11,648 nucleotides of DNA from JACPIL01 sp964362365. GTDB lineage: Archaea > Nanobdellota > Nanobdellia > Woesearchaeales > GW2011-AR9. Below are positions 1-7,187 of this stretch, piece after piece. The notes below the pieces were generated by a model. It was not told where the DNA came from, searched no databases, and worked only from the letters and a program-made list of their open reading frames with translations. Location: NCBI GenBank assembly GCA_964362365.1, contig CAYIEF010000035.1, forward strand, positions 1 through 11,648, given 5' to 3'. Numbering within the stretch: position 1 is the first letter of the stretch; every line of letters starts with the position of its first letter. The translations under genes and the position numbers were made by a program.

Positions 1-76
1 GTTTTGGAGGAGGGTCGAAAATGAAGCTAAAACGAAATAATATTAGGACACGACACATGAGCAAACCTTTTGAAAC
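1..76. other. Unresolved left edge
   Basis: This stretch lies beyond the stop of the last surface-operon gene. On the plus strand two frames entering from the left close here (stops ending at 24 and 40), so the tail of a convergent gene is possible, but too few residues remain to recognise it. A GGAGGAGGG motif at about 7-15 precedes an ATG at 21, but that frame runs antisense through the neighbouring gene. No hairpin or long T-run that would serve as a terminator is evident on either strand. Confidence 0.3.
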
Positions 77-952
77 TCATCTCAACTTCTTAAACGCAGC
101 TTTAATGTCTTTCTCCGCCCAGCCGCGCTTCTCCAGCGCGCTGCGGATATCTTCGTCAGAAACACCTTGCTCCCGCTCTGAACTCACCCATTCTCTAACT
201 TCTTCAAAACTAGCTTCCTTACCCTTCCACTTAAAGTAATAGAGTAAGCCTAAGACTAACAGAACCGTAGCCAATACCACGGCGATAATCAATCCTTTAT
301 TTTTTGCAAAAAATGATCCTTCTTCTACAACCGGTTTCGTTGGCGTAGTGGTCGGCTCTGGAGCAAATTCCTGACAAGATTGCTGTCCTACTGGTTTATT
401 CAATACCGTTCCACAATTATTTTGATCGTAACAAGTTCTGGTTTGAATTCCATTTACACAGGTAGACCAGCTCAGGCAAGTCCATGATTCCTGACATGCA
501 GCACACGGCCTGGTTTCTTCTTCCGGTGCTTCACACTTATTTTTATCTGTACAAGTGCGCCTTTCCAAATTATCCAAACCACAGCTAGACCATTCCCCGC
601 ACTCAAATGCAGGTTCACATACTACTTCTTCAAGACATCCAGAAGCATCAACACAAAAGTTTTCCTGCGCAAGGCCATTGCTGCAGCTGGCCGAGACAGT
701 ATATTTCCCCTTGGTGAGATCTGAGGAAGCATGGTAGCTGGTACTCCAATTGCCTTCGCCGCTTTTAATATCAACTAGATTGCCGCTGGGGTTAAGAAAT
801 TTAGTGATGGATGTTCCAACACAATCGCCGACATTGGCAGTAACAATTTCACCGCTGTTGTATTCTGTTTTGTCAGTGGAAACGTTGACGGCTGCAACTA
901 ACGAAAGAGATAACAACAAAAGTACAAAGTATAAGAGTTTGCAGCGCACCAT
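77..952 (-). CDS. Membrane-anchored surface protein with two TSP1-like repeats and helical cytoplasmic tail
   Basis: This 291-residue protein has a signal peptide (about residues 1-21, leucine-rich core, ending near LVAA), an N-terminal Ig-like or carbohydrate-binding-like region (22-105), and two cysteine-rich repeats at 112-150 and 153-193. Each repeat has a C-x(5)-C-x(2)-W-S-x-C pattern followed by an R-R/T-R-T-C segment, resembling thrombospondin type 1 repeats. A Pro/Thr linker (197-210) leads to one transmembrane helix (about 219-241). The charged C-terminal tail (243-291) should be cytoplasmic and contains GVSDEDIRSALEKRGW, a helical motif often seen at the ends of DPANN and CPR membrane proteins. 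The topology is type I, exterior N-terminus. The ATG overlaps the preceding stop by one base (TGATG), so translation is probably coupled. It is the last gene of the operon. An adhesion or scaffolding role is inferred; no catalytic motif is visible. Confidence 0.85.
   Translation of the reverse strand: MVRCKLLYFVLLLLSLSLVAAVNVSTDKTEYNSGEIVTANVGDCVGTSITKFLNPSGNLVDIKSGEGNWSTSYHASSDLTKGKYTVSASCSNGLAQENFCVDASGCLEEVVCEPAFECGEWSSCGLDNLERRTCTDKNKCEAPEEETRPCAACQESWTCLSWSTCVNGIQTRTCYDQNNCGTVLNKPVGQQSCQEFAPEPTTTPTKPVVEEGSFFAKNKGLIIAVVLATVLLVLGLLYYFKWKGKEASFEEVREWVSSEREQGVSDEDIRSALEKRGWAEKDIKAAFKKLR
374..619 (-). repeat. Two thrombospondin-1-like protein repeats
   Basis: These are protein-level tandem repeats, residues 112-150 and 153-193 of the surrounding gene, each about 40 residues. 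Shared positions are paired tryptophans, a W-S-x-C core, an R-T-C element, and a closing cysteine after a Pro-containing loop. The DNA copies have diverged, so this is an old duplication rather than a recent one. Confidence 0.7.
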
Positions 953-2187
953 CAGCTATAGGTTTCCTCCAGTTTTCCAAACACCGCGGGATTTGGTTCA
1001 ACATCAAATACAATGACGGATTTTTTCTTGACGCTTGCTTGCGGATATTCCACCGTAATAAGAAGCGAGGAATTCGCAGCCATACCGCCGGTTATTTCAT
1101 CCGACTCCAGCTTTAGCACTTTACCATTGCCATTATACAAGATGGTATACACCATAACTTTCTGAGAGAAACTATCGGTAGCAGTCAATAGTGTTGAAAA
1201 GGTATTGTTTGCCGGAGTTATTTCTCCCAGAGAAACTTTAGTTCCCGTAACTACTTTTACCGGGGTTGGAGCAGCACAAAGACCATTACTGCACATTTCT
1301 CCTGAAGCACAACTTACGGAAGCGTTATAACCAGAACCGTCTGCTTTGCATTGCTTCCTTGCGCTTGGCCCTTCACAGAGCCATTCATTTGGCGGGCATA
1401 TGTTTTTACATATTCCATTTTCACAATAGTTTGATAAACAATCAGTATTAGCTGCGCAAGTTTTTCCATTAACACATTTTGGACAGGCAGCGCCGCCGCA
1501 ATCAACATCTGTTTCTGTTCCGGTTTTCTGATTGTCAAGACATGCGGATGGCGCTGAACAGGCATTCTTATCGAATCTGCAGCCAATCGTACACGATAAT
1601 GCGCCGGCAGTAAATCCGAAGGTTTGGCAAGACTTGCCAGCAAGATTGGCATTATCGCATTCTTCGGCGCCTTCAATTATGCTGTTGCCGCAAACTGCTC
1701 CTGCATGCACATTCTGTAAAACGATTTTATTAACGGCAGCGATATACCAAACCTTAAGATCGGGAATAGTGTCATCAAGATTTAAATAAATGGGAGAACT
1801 ATCTTCTGCGCCTCCAGCGTATAAGGTATCCTGTGCTACAGATACGCCTGGGGAGTATAATTCATATCCATACAACTGTGATCCTTTATTGGTAAGACTA
1901 AAGTTATAACTTTTAGGAGTAAGATCACTCGGAGAAATTCCCGCTCGCAGAGTAATTTTTTGTGATGCAGAAGGAAGAGCAAAGGCAACATAACTTTCTT
2001 TCGTTAAATCAATTTCCCCACCCGTCCAGGGAGTTTCGCCGACAAAAACTGCTCGTCCAACAGCGGCGCGGTAATTAAAATAAACACCTGCAAAAACAAG
2101 AAGAACCGCCAATCCCACTATAATGGGGACTGCTATCTTGGTCGCTTCCCTTTTCTTTACCATTTTCAGCCGGTTTTTAATTGTCAT
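952..2187 (-). CDS. N-anchored cysteine-rich extracellular protein
   Basis: The protein has 411 residues: a short basic cytoplasmic N-terminus, one transmembrane helix (about 18-37), then an extracellular part. Residues 50-160 look like a beta-rich domain. Residues 166-305 are cysteine-rich, beginning with CGNSIIEGAEECD, a signature of DUF4215/Myxococcus-type cysteine-rich repeats. A block around 216-260 follows with TETDVDCGG and regularly spaced Cys pairs, which should form disulfides outside the cell. Residues 310-411 look like an Ig-type beta sandwich with no cysteine. No catalytic residues are recognisable. The start is uncertain. ATG at 2187 gives the longest frame, but ATG at 2163 (Met9) aligns exactly with the start of the LamG protein in the same operon (MVKKREATK against MRKKREASK), so 2163 may be correct. 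There is no good Shine-Dalgarno at either. It lies 24 bases after the previous gene. Confidence 0.82.
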   Translation of the reverse strand: MTIKNRLKMVKKREATKIAVPIIVGLAVLLVFAGVYFNYRAAVGRAVFVGETPWTGGEIDLTKESYVAFALPSASQKITLRAGISPSDLTPKSYNFSLTNKGSQLYGYELYSPGVSVAQDTLYAGGAEDSSPIYLNLDDTIPDLKVWYIAAVNKIVLQNVHAGAVCGNSIIEGAEECDNANLAGKSCQTFGFTAGALSCTIGCRFDKNACSAPSACLDNQKTGTETDVDCGGAACPKCVNGKTCAANTDCLSNYCENGICKNICPPNEWLCEGPSARKQCKADGSGYNASVSCASGEMCSNGLCAAPTPVKVVTGTKVSLGEITPANNTFSTLLTATDSFSQKVMVYTILYNGNGKVLKLESDEITGGMAANSSLLITVEYPQASVKKKSVIVFDVEPNPAVFGKLEETYS

Positions 2188-2211
2188 ATTATTTTAATCG
2201 CCAGGTTAAGG

Positions 2212-4914
2212 TTATAATCTTCGCACTGTTATCATAGCGCTCTTTTTATCTTTATCAATATTCTGAACCTTGATTTCAAAACGTACGTCCTTATGCATTA
2301 ATACGCGTACTTCCTCTTTTGCAAACCAACGGTGAAGCAAAATGTCGTCTCCGGTTTGCAAGCTCAGTTTCACTAAATCTCCTGAAACGTCAGACACTTT
2401 TAGCATATACGGAACTTGATCCAGCTGAGTAACGAAATTGATACTGCCGCCAACAGCAGTATTCAAGCGGATGAAACTGCCATCATCAGGCAGATAACTA
2501 TACTCTGCTGCCGTGAAGGAAACTACCAGCGGTATCTTTTCATCTTGAGTTTCCTGTTGTTCGACCAAGAGTACAGTGTCATTAAGCACAAAAGTGCCGC
2601 TGAAACTTATTGGAGTCAATTTTTTAAGATTGCGGATAGACTGCTGAGGCGCCCCTGCCGGGAAAGGCGCAAAACTCAAGCTCTCTAACTTTGGACTTTG
2701 CGCTAACGGCAGATAGAGCGCGCCGCTAAAGTTAAAAACGGGATATTTCTTTGCCAGTACATCATTGCTAAATTTAACCCAGCTTATTTGCTCTTGAACT
2801 TTAGGCAGAGGCAGGCTTTCTCCTTTCTTCAGCTCCAGCAGTGAATGGATAAACACCTTCTTTTTTTCTCCCGTCTGTCCATTCGCTTCTAAGACATACT
2901 TATTATTATCTATAATAAGAACTGGAGTTGCGCCAGCAGCAGGATCGGCAATAGCATCAAAAACTTTTTGAGTGTCTTTTTCGCCGCACAGGCGTGCCGA
3001 GACCAGGGGAGCGTACACCTCCTTGAAACAGAGCCGCAGGATTGTACCATCGCCAAATTCCACCAGGTTGGCAGGAGTTAGTTCGCTCATATACTCAGTA
3101 AACTTCACCGCCGCTGCTAATTTTTCAATGGAGACAGCGCTGAAAGTCATTACTTTCTCTTCAATATTCACTTTTACAGTAATGCGTCCGTCAGGTATGG
3201 TAAACTGTGCATCGCCTCCTTCAACAGTTACCTGGAAGCTCTCCGTGCCATTCAAGTACCGTAAAGTCAATTGCGCTGGGTCATAGAATTTCACCGCTCC
3301 AGGATTGCCTTTATGTCCAAGCAGATAATATGCTTGGTTATATTGCAGTGCTAACTCCCTGCCTCCAGTGAAGCTGGCGACGAAAACATCATTAAAGGGG
3401 CGCTTTTGTGCCTGTTTGCTTAAATCATAAAACTGGTAGATTAAAGCAGTTTTAATAGGCTTAGCGCCGGCAATTTCTGCAGCATGATAATAGAACAATG
3501 TTGAACCATCTACCACCAAAGGCTGCCGATAAGGGAGAGTGTAAGCCAGTTTTTTTTCTGTTGAGAATACCTTAAAGGTGGGTTGATACAGCTTGGTATC
3601 ATCCGAAGCTGCGGAAACTTTTCCGAAAGCTGGATTTACGATAGTTACAGCTCCCTTAGAGCTTAACGACGTAAATAAATCCTCTTTCAGATTGACTGGT
3701 TTTAGCTCTTCTACAGATTTACCGCTCAGCTCGAAAGGCGGCGGAGGAACACCGTAGTTTCGCTGTAGGAAAATCTTCTCTCCCTCCAAGCCAGTAAATT
3801 CTACCAAATCTTCGCTTCCAGCCGCTTTCAGCGTAGTTGTTGCTGCCCCTTCGTAGGCAATTAATTGCAGGTTCAAAAGTGAGATGATAGGAGAAACTGG
3901 ATGATGTAATAAATAGAGTCTCTCGTTAAACTTTACCGCCATTCTTCGTCCAACAATCATGCTGTTAATGAAATCGTTATAGACTAGTTTACGCGTGTCG
4001 CCTAACATAAAATCAGGAGTGCGGGAAAGGTCTTGGATGGTAAATACGGAAACTTGCTTTTCATTATTTACAACCTCATACAGGAAAGCGTATTTTTCTC
4101 CATTCAAATCCCGCAGCTCTAAAACGTTTCTTTTTAAGGTGAACTGTTCCGCGTCATTTCTACACACCAGGGCTTGTTGAGTATCGGCTTTGTTATCAGT
4201 CTTACATATAGCCAACTGCCCAACAAGGGAAGGATCAAGTATTTTAACTGGAGTATTAAATGTGAATTGAACTTCATGCAGTTGAGTTAAACTATATGGC
4301 GTAACATAAGCAGCAGGCGCTTCTCCCGGTCCGAGAGACGAGATTTTTACTTCGTTCTCTAATACTCCTACAGCGATGGTTTTCTGACCGAGCGTTTGGA
4401 AAGTGTACCACGGTGTCCCCGGAACACTTTTCGGAGCAAATTCTTTTTTTGTAGGGATATGCGCCAGCTTGGTTTTTTCAAAGGAAAATAAGTCCGCAAC
4501 CGTGCTAGTGGTTAGCAGATAATATTCACCGTCGAGAATGAGCATAAGGGACTGCCCGGCCGCGAAATTATTGGCGAATGTACCGAGTGGAAAGGAAAGC
4601 TCTTTATCGAGAGTAGAGGTCAAGATAGCACGGACAGCTTTTTTTGCTCCCGGAGCTGGCTCATCATAGAGGAAGGTAATATGTGTAGTATGCGTGGTGT
4701 CCGTAAAGGGTTTGGCATTGGTTTTGGCTAACGATGGAGTGGAATCGAGAACTTTGTAAACGACAGTGCCGGCGCAAACAGTTACTTTGTCTAATACCTT
4801 CTCGGTGCCGCCTTTATTATCGCAAATAGCAAGTTGAGATAAATGGCTTGCAGTTACAGCTATAGAAAAGATGAAGATCAGGGCCATGAACATATAGAGA
4901 CGGATGGTTTTCAT
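2212..4914 (-). CDS. Large secreted protein with degenerate internal repeats, family unknown
   Basis: This 900-residue protein begins with a signal peptide (about 1-22, hydrophobic core at 7-20) and has no further membrane helix, so it should be released or held by partners. I do not recognise the family. It is rich in predicted beta strand. A degenerate unit recurs: a small residue or Asn-Asp pair, a Gly about 7-10 residues on, then a hydrophobic strand ending in a YYLL-like sequence. The Gly/YYLL pairs fall near residues 120/131, 322/334, 518/529, 661/673 and 822/835, with a weaker copy near 717-737. The element QLAIC occurs twice (27-31 and 233-237), each followed by a second Cys. Cysteine is otherwise scarce, unlike its neighbours. 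The ATG overlaps the stop of the LamG gene by four bases (ATGA), implying coupled translation. A beta-propeller or beta-sandwich array is an inference. Confidence 0.85.
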   Translation of the reverse strand: MKTIRLYMFMALIFIFSIAVTASHLSQLAICDNKGGTEKVLDKVTVCAGTVVYKVLDSTPSLAKTNAKPFTDTTHTTHITFLYDEPAPGAKKAVRAILTSTLDKELSFPLGTFANNFAAGQSLMLILDGEYYLLTTSTVADLFSFEKTKLAHIPTKKEFAPKSVPGTPWYTFQTLGQKTIAVGVLENEVKISSLGPGEAPAAYVTPYSLTQLHEVQFTFNTPVKILDPSLVGQLAICKTDNKADTQQALVCRNDAEQFTLKRNVLELRDLNGEKYAFLYEVVNNEKQVSVFTIQDLSRTPDFMLGDTRKLVYNDFINSMIVGRRMAVKFNERLYLLHHPVSPIISLLNLQLIAYEGAATTTLKAAGSEDLVEFTGLEGEKIFLQRNYGVPPPPFELSGKSVEELKPVNLKEDLFTSLSSKGAVTIVNPAFGKVSAASDDTKLYQPTFKVFSTEKKLAYTLPYRQPLVVDGSTLFYYHAAEIAGAKPIKTALIYQFYDLSKQAQKRPFNDVFVASFTGGRELALQYNQAYYLLGHKGNPGAVKFYDPAQLTLRYLNGTESFQVTVEGGDAQFTIPDGRITVKVNIEEKVMTFSAVSIEKLAAAVKFTEYMSELTPANLVEFGDGTILRLCFKEVYAPLVSARLCGEKDTQKVFDAIADPAAGATPVLIIDNNKYVLEANGQTGEKKKVFIHSLLELKKGESLPLPKVQEQISWVKFSNDVLAKKYPVFNFSGALYLPLAQSPKLESLSFAPFPAGAPQQSIRNLKKLTPISFSGTFVLNDTVLLVEQQETQDEKIPLVVSFTAAEYSYLPDDGSFIRLNTAVGGSINFVTQLDQVPYMLKVSDVSGDLVKLSLQTGDDILLHRWFAKEEVRVLMHKDVRFEIKVQNIDKDKKSAMITVRRL

Positions 4915-6200
4915 TTTATAGTTATAGTTGCTCCCGGGCAGAGCCCTGCCTGTATGGAAGTTTCAAAGCTGGCTTTGGCATTAAGTTCAATGGAAGTTGA
5001 CGTTGAACAATCACTATCGTTACAATCCACCTTTCCATCAGCGTCGTTATCTTTTCCATCTGTGCATGATGTTTCTGATGAAGGACAGGCATATACCTTC
5101 CAAGTCCCAAACAATAATACTGATGCACCTTGGCAATTCGTATCTTCACAATCTACTTTCCCATCATTGTCATTGTCCTTTTTATCTTTACATAAAGTAT
5201 ACGAATCCTCCGAGGGAGTACATTCCTTTTTACCGCTGCAATCTGAATCCTTGCAATCCAAATCACCATCACCATCATTATCTACTTTATCAATACATGA
5301 TGCCTCAGTGTAACACTTGCTTAAACCAGCAGCCCAAATTTGTTTAATTTCGCCGTCGGTTAGAGCTCGTTTATAGACGGAAAGCTCGTCGATGCCTCCC
5401 AGGAATAATCCAGCAGCAGAGTCAGCAACGGTATATGCGCCCACTACAAATTGTTCCATAGAATCCTTAATTTCCTGAGCACCCATATCAAAACTTTTGC
5501 TTTGAGCATTCACAAAAAGTTTAAGAGCCGGACCGTTACGAACTACAGCTATATGCGTCCACGTTCCAGTAGCTATTGGCAAATTATCATGACGAACTAA
5601 TTTATAGTCGGTCCCCGTTCCATAAAAGAAGCTCAATTTTTTATCAGACAGACTCATAAATAACCAATATCCATCATACTTAGTGCCGCCTTCAAGATGT
5701 TCCACAATAGTTCTCTCTGCATTTGCGCTAATATCATCTGCTCGAATCCAACCTTCGATAGTAAAATCTCCTGCGCCAAACTCCAGGCGGGAATCATCGT
5801 TGTGCCGCAAATAACCGCTAAAAATACCCAAGGCTTTGCCTACTTTCCCGTCAAGAACAGTAGTAGTCTTTCCTACCCAGTCTAAATTAATTTGATTGTT
5901 GGAAGAATCTTTAGTATATTTACCCCCGGTCGCATAGCTGGATATTTCTTCCATTCTCCACCAGGCTACCAAACCTTGGGGAACGTCAACACAGGATACT
6001 AGCGGTGTGCTTACCACCTGCTGTGGTGTAAGTTGAGTGCTAACTGCCTGCAAAGCTTTCCCTACCAAAGGACGCGGAGCAACATATAACAAAACCGCCA
6101 CTAACACAACAATAACTACTAAAGACACCCCCGCAACCAGAAAAGTCTTTTTTATTCCTGGAGGAGAAGGGGGCTTAGATGCTTCCCTCTTTTTACGCAT
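4911..6200 (-). CDS. N-anchored LamG-domain protein with calcium-binding-like repeats
   Basis: The protein has 429 residues from the ATG at 6200. It carries a basic N-terminus, one transmembrane helix (about 19-42), a short spacer, then a LamG/concanavalin A-like jellyroll domain (about 76-293). Typical LamG features are GLVAWWRMEE, FTIEGWIRAD, WTHIAVVRNG, and a closing GGIDELSVYKRALTDGEI. Three DNDGDG-type repeats with flanking cysteines follow (about 302-321, 337-356, 379-398), resembling thrombospondin type 3 calcium sites. LamG domains often bind glycans or proteins, so ligand binding at the cell surface is likely but unproven. The frame extends to a GTG at 6245, but a TATA-like box sits inside that extension, 27 bases from the ATG, which favours a leaderless start at 6200. 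This is the first gene of the four-gene surface operon. Confidence 0.87.
   Translation of the reverse strand: MRKKREASKPPSPPGIKKTFLVAGVSLVVIVVLVAVLLYVAPRPLVGKALQAVSTQLTPQQVVSTPLVSCVDVPQGLVAWWRMEEISSYATGGKYTKDSSNNQINLDWVGKTTTVLDGKVGKALGIFSGYLRHNDDSRLEFGAGDFTIEGWIRADDISANAERTIVEHLEGGTKYDGYWLFMSLSDKKLSFFYGTGTDYKLVRHDNLPIATGTWTHIAVVRNGPALKLFVNAQSKSFDMGAQEIKDSMEQFVVGAYTVADSAAGLFLGGIDELSVYKRALTDGEIKQIWAAGLSKCYTEASCIDKVDNDGDGDLDCKDSDCSGKKECTPSEDSYTLCKDKKDNDNDGKVDCEDTNCQGASVLLFGTWKVYACPSSETSCTDGKDNDADGKVDCNDSDCSTSTSIELNAKASFETSIQAGLCPGATITIK
5007..5297 (-). repeat. Three Asp/Asn-rich calcium-binding-like repeats
   Basis: Three protein-level repeats of about 20 residues lie at 5238-5297, 5133-5192 and 5007-5066. 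Each runs C-x-D-x-x-D-N-D-x-D-G-x-x-D-C-x-D-x-D/N-C. The regular Asp/Asn ladder between cysteines is what type 3 thrombospondin-like calcium sites show. Spacing between copies is uneven (about 105 and 126 bases), so they are not a simple tandem array. Confidence 0.75.
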
Positions 6201-6223
6201 ACCAATATGGAAAACTTCTTTCC

Positions 6224-6230
6224 TTATAAA
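6224..6230 (-). promoter_or_regulatory. TATA box of the surface-protein operon
   Basis: On the minus strand TTTATAA is centred 27 bases ahead of the ATG at 6200. This spacing fits an archaeal promoter giving a leaderless mRNA. No Shine-Dalgarno lies between. It also argues against the GTG start at 6245. Confidence 0.55.
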
Positions 6231-6256
6231 TTTAATTGTATCCACAAATTCAGAAA

Positions 6257-6269
6257 GATTAAAATAATC
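6257..6269 (+). promoter_or_regulatory. TATA-like box of the 97-residue gene
   Basis: The plus-strand sequence GATTAAAATAATC is centred about 26 bases before the ATG at 6289, again the leaderless geometry. It is divergent from the surface-operon promoter and only about 35 bases from it, so the two may compete or share regulation. The box is AT-rich in an AT-rich spacer, so the call is moderate. Confidence 0.4.
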
Positions 6270-6288
6270 AAATTTTTTGTTAATCTAT

Positions 6289-6582
6289 ATGAATGAATTA
6301 TTGAGCTTTGTAGCGAAGAACCATGAGAAGCTGGTTTTGAATGACCGACAAGCCCTAGTGAGGATTTCTAATCAGATAGAAGTATTGAAGAAAGAACAAG
6401 ACGAAAAGAAAAAAGTGGCGGTAAAACAAGCGATAAGTATGAAATTAGATGGGCTGCAAACAGTTGCCCAAACCAGGCACTATGCCAGTGCAAGTTATAC
6501 TAGCCCTTATGCTGATGTAAACAACCGGCTAATTTTAGAAAGAGCGGTGGGAATTGCCAGAAGATTGTTGCGGAAAGCCTAA
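6289..6582 (+). CDS. Small helical hypothetical protein
   Basis: I do not recognise this 97-residue protein. It appears all-helical: a helix at 1-15, a long charged segment at about 20-60 with Lys/Glu/Gln heptad character suggesting a coiled coil, a Ser/Tyr/Ala-rich turn (SASYTSPYAD, about 67-76), and a basic C-terminal helix ending in RRLLRKA. There is no signal peptide or membrane segment, so it should be cytoplasmic. I chose ATG at 6289 over the in-frame TTG at 6277 because ATG is stronger and sits 26 bases after a TATA-like box. It is divergent from the surface operon and convergent with the toxin gene, the stops being seven bases apart. The basic C-terminus would allow nucleic-acid contact, but nothing shows it. 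Confidence 0.6.
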   Translation: MNELLSFVAKNHEKLVLNDRQALVRISNQIEVLKKEQDEKKKVAVKQAISMKLDGLQTVAQTRHYASASYTSPYADVNNRLILERAVGIARRLLRKA

Positions 6583-6589
6583 CTCAAGT

Positions 6590-6859
6590 TTAACCATAAA
6601 TATTATCGTGATGACCTAATTCAAAAAAGATCACCTTTTCTTCTGATGGCAGATATTTGAAGATGAGAACAAAAGAACCTTTGATATGCACTCGTTTAAA
6701 TTGCTGCATTGGCGCTCGTAGATTTTTATAATGATTAACATTCTCACAGCAAAGAATTTCTTCAATTTTATTCATAACTATCTCGTGCATGATCTTATCT
6801 TTCTTGGCAATTTTCTGAAGCGTCTTCCTAAGACCTTCCTCAAGCGAGAAATCACGCAT
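6590..6859 (-). CDS. RelE/ParE-superfamily toxin (archaeal RelE-like)
   Basis: This 89-residue protein has the size and order of a RelE-type mRNA interferase: two N-terminal helices (about 5-45, KTLQKIAKKDKIMHEIV), then an antiparallel sheet with the pattern HYKNLRAPM, KRVHIKGSFVLIFKY and a C-terminal HHDNIYG. The closing H-x(3)-Y element is common in archaeal RelE-family toxins. RelE toxins cut mRNA on the ribosome and are held inactive by their antitoxin. The start lies inside the upstream gene with an 8-base overlap, the usual antitoxin-first arrangement, and an AAGGA motif lies about 9 bases ahead of the ATG. Activity is inferred; some members of this superfamily are gyrase poisons or inactive. 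Confidence 0.8.
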   Translation of the reverse strand: MRDFSLEEGLRKTLQKIAKKDKIMHEIVMNKIEEILCCENVNHYKNLRAPMQQFKRVHIKGSFVLIFKYLPSEEKVIFFELGHHDNIYG

Positions 6860-7097
6860 TTTCGATGTCCTTCCGCAGATCAGAAATAGATTTGTAAGCC
6901 TTAAATTTACCAGATTTCTCCATAACCATCATTTTTCGTACAAATTCCGGCCTTAACTTGGGCTCAAGAAATTCTTCTTCAAACTTATCGATTACGAAAT
7001 TAACAGCTTCAGATTTATTTTTAAGACCGTATTTACCTTTAACAATAGTCAAAACCCTATCCTCATATTCGCCTAAGTTAACAATTGCTTGTGCCAT
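6852..7097 (-). CDS. DUF2683-like antitoxin partner
   Basis: This 81-residue protein begins MAQAIVNLGEYEDRVL and continues with a strand-helix-helix segment (IVKGKYGLKNKSEAVNFV) like a ribbon-helix-helix DNA-binding fold, so it probably dimerises and represses its own promoter. Residues from about 45 on (FLEPKLRPEFVRKM and a Lys-rich tail) should wrap the toxin. The start and the LRPEFV block resemble the archaeal DUF2683 group often found beside RelE-like toxins; this is from memory and was not searched. ATG at 7097 is preferred to the in-frame ATG at 7106 and TTG at 7109 because family members start with M-x-QA and a TATA-like box fits it. It overlaps the toxin gene by 8 bases. Confidence 0.72.
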   Translation of the reverse strand: MAQAIVNLGEYEDRVLTIVKGKYGLKNKSEAVNFVIDKFEEEFLEPKLRPEFVRKMMVMEKSGKFKAYKSISDLRKDIENA

Positions 7098-7116
7098 TTT
7101 TATCATCAATATTATT

Positions 7117-7124
7117 ATTTATAA
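7117..7124 (-). promoter_or_regulatory. TATA-like box of the toxin-antitoxin operon
   Basis: Minus-strand TTATAAAT is centred about 24 bases ahead of the antitoxin ATG at 7097. It is in a very AT-rich spacer, so the exact box is uncertain. It faces away from the sufB promoter about 60 bases to the right. Confidence 0.4.
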
Positions 7125-7175
7125 TAAAATATTACTAATCATTATATAAAACTTTCGCTCAGTTTCTCCCGTAAT

Positions 7176-7187
7176 CTTTATAAATAA
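7176..7187 (+). promoter_or_regulatory. TATA box of the suf operon
   Basis: CTTTATAAATAA is a close match to the archaeal TATA consensus. Its centre is about 25 bases before the sufB ATG at 7207, so the mRNA should have no leader or a very short one. A second TATA-like run at 7143-7150 is about 60 bases out and would leave a longer leader. Confidence 0.6.

Noticed and set aside
27..80. 17-codon minus-strand frame overlapping the last surface-gene stop as ATGA
   Set aside because: It is far too short and shows no recognisable composition; the overlap alone is weak evidence.
21..239. Plus-strand 72-residue frame with a GGAGG-type motif ahead of its ATG
   Set aside because: Most of it is antisense to the conserved C-terminal tail of the TSP1-like protein and the product looks like no protein family; the purine-rich motif may be chance or belong to a gene ending at the left edge.
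1314..1676. 120-residue minus-strand frame in the cysteine-rich gene
   Set aside because: It is an alternate frame of a real gene whose own frame has clear cysteine repeats.
4843..5347. Plus-strand frames of 156 and 116 residues opposite the calcium-repeat region
   Set aside because: They exist because the antisense of Asp/Asn-rich repeats lacks stops; the Ser/Pro-rich and His-rich products are typical shadows.
6583..6660. Terminator between the two convergent genes
   Set aside because: Only seven bases separate the stops and no hairpin is seen; the T-rich patch near 6633-6642 lies inside the toxin gene and is ordinary for this composition.
7143..7150. TATATAAA as the suf promoter
   Set aside because: It is about 60 bases before the sufB ATG; the box at 7176-7187 has the better consensus and spacing. 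It could still be a second promoter.
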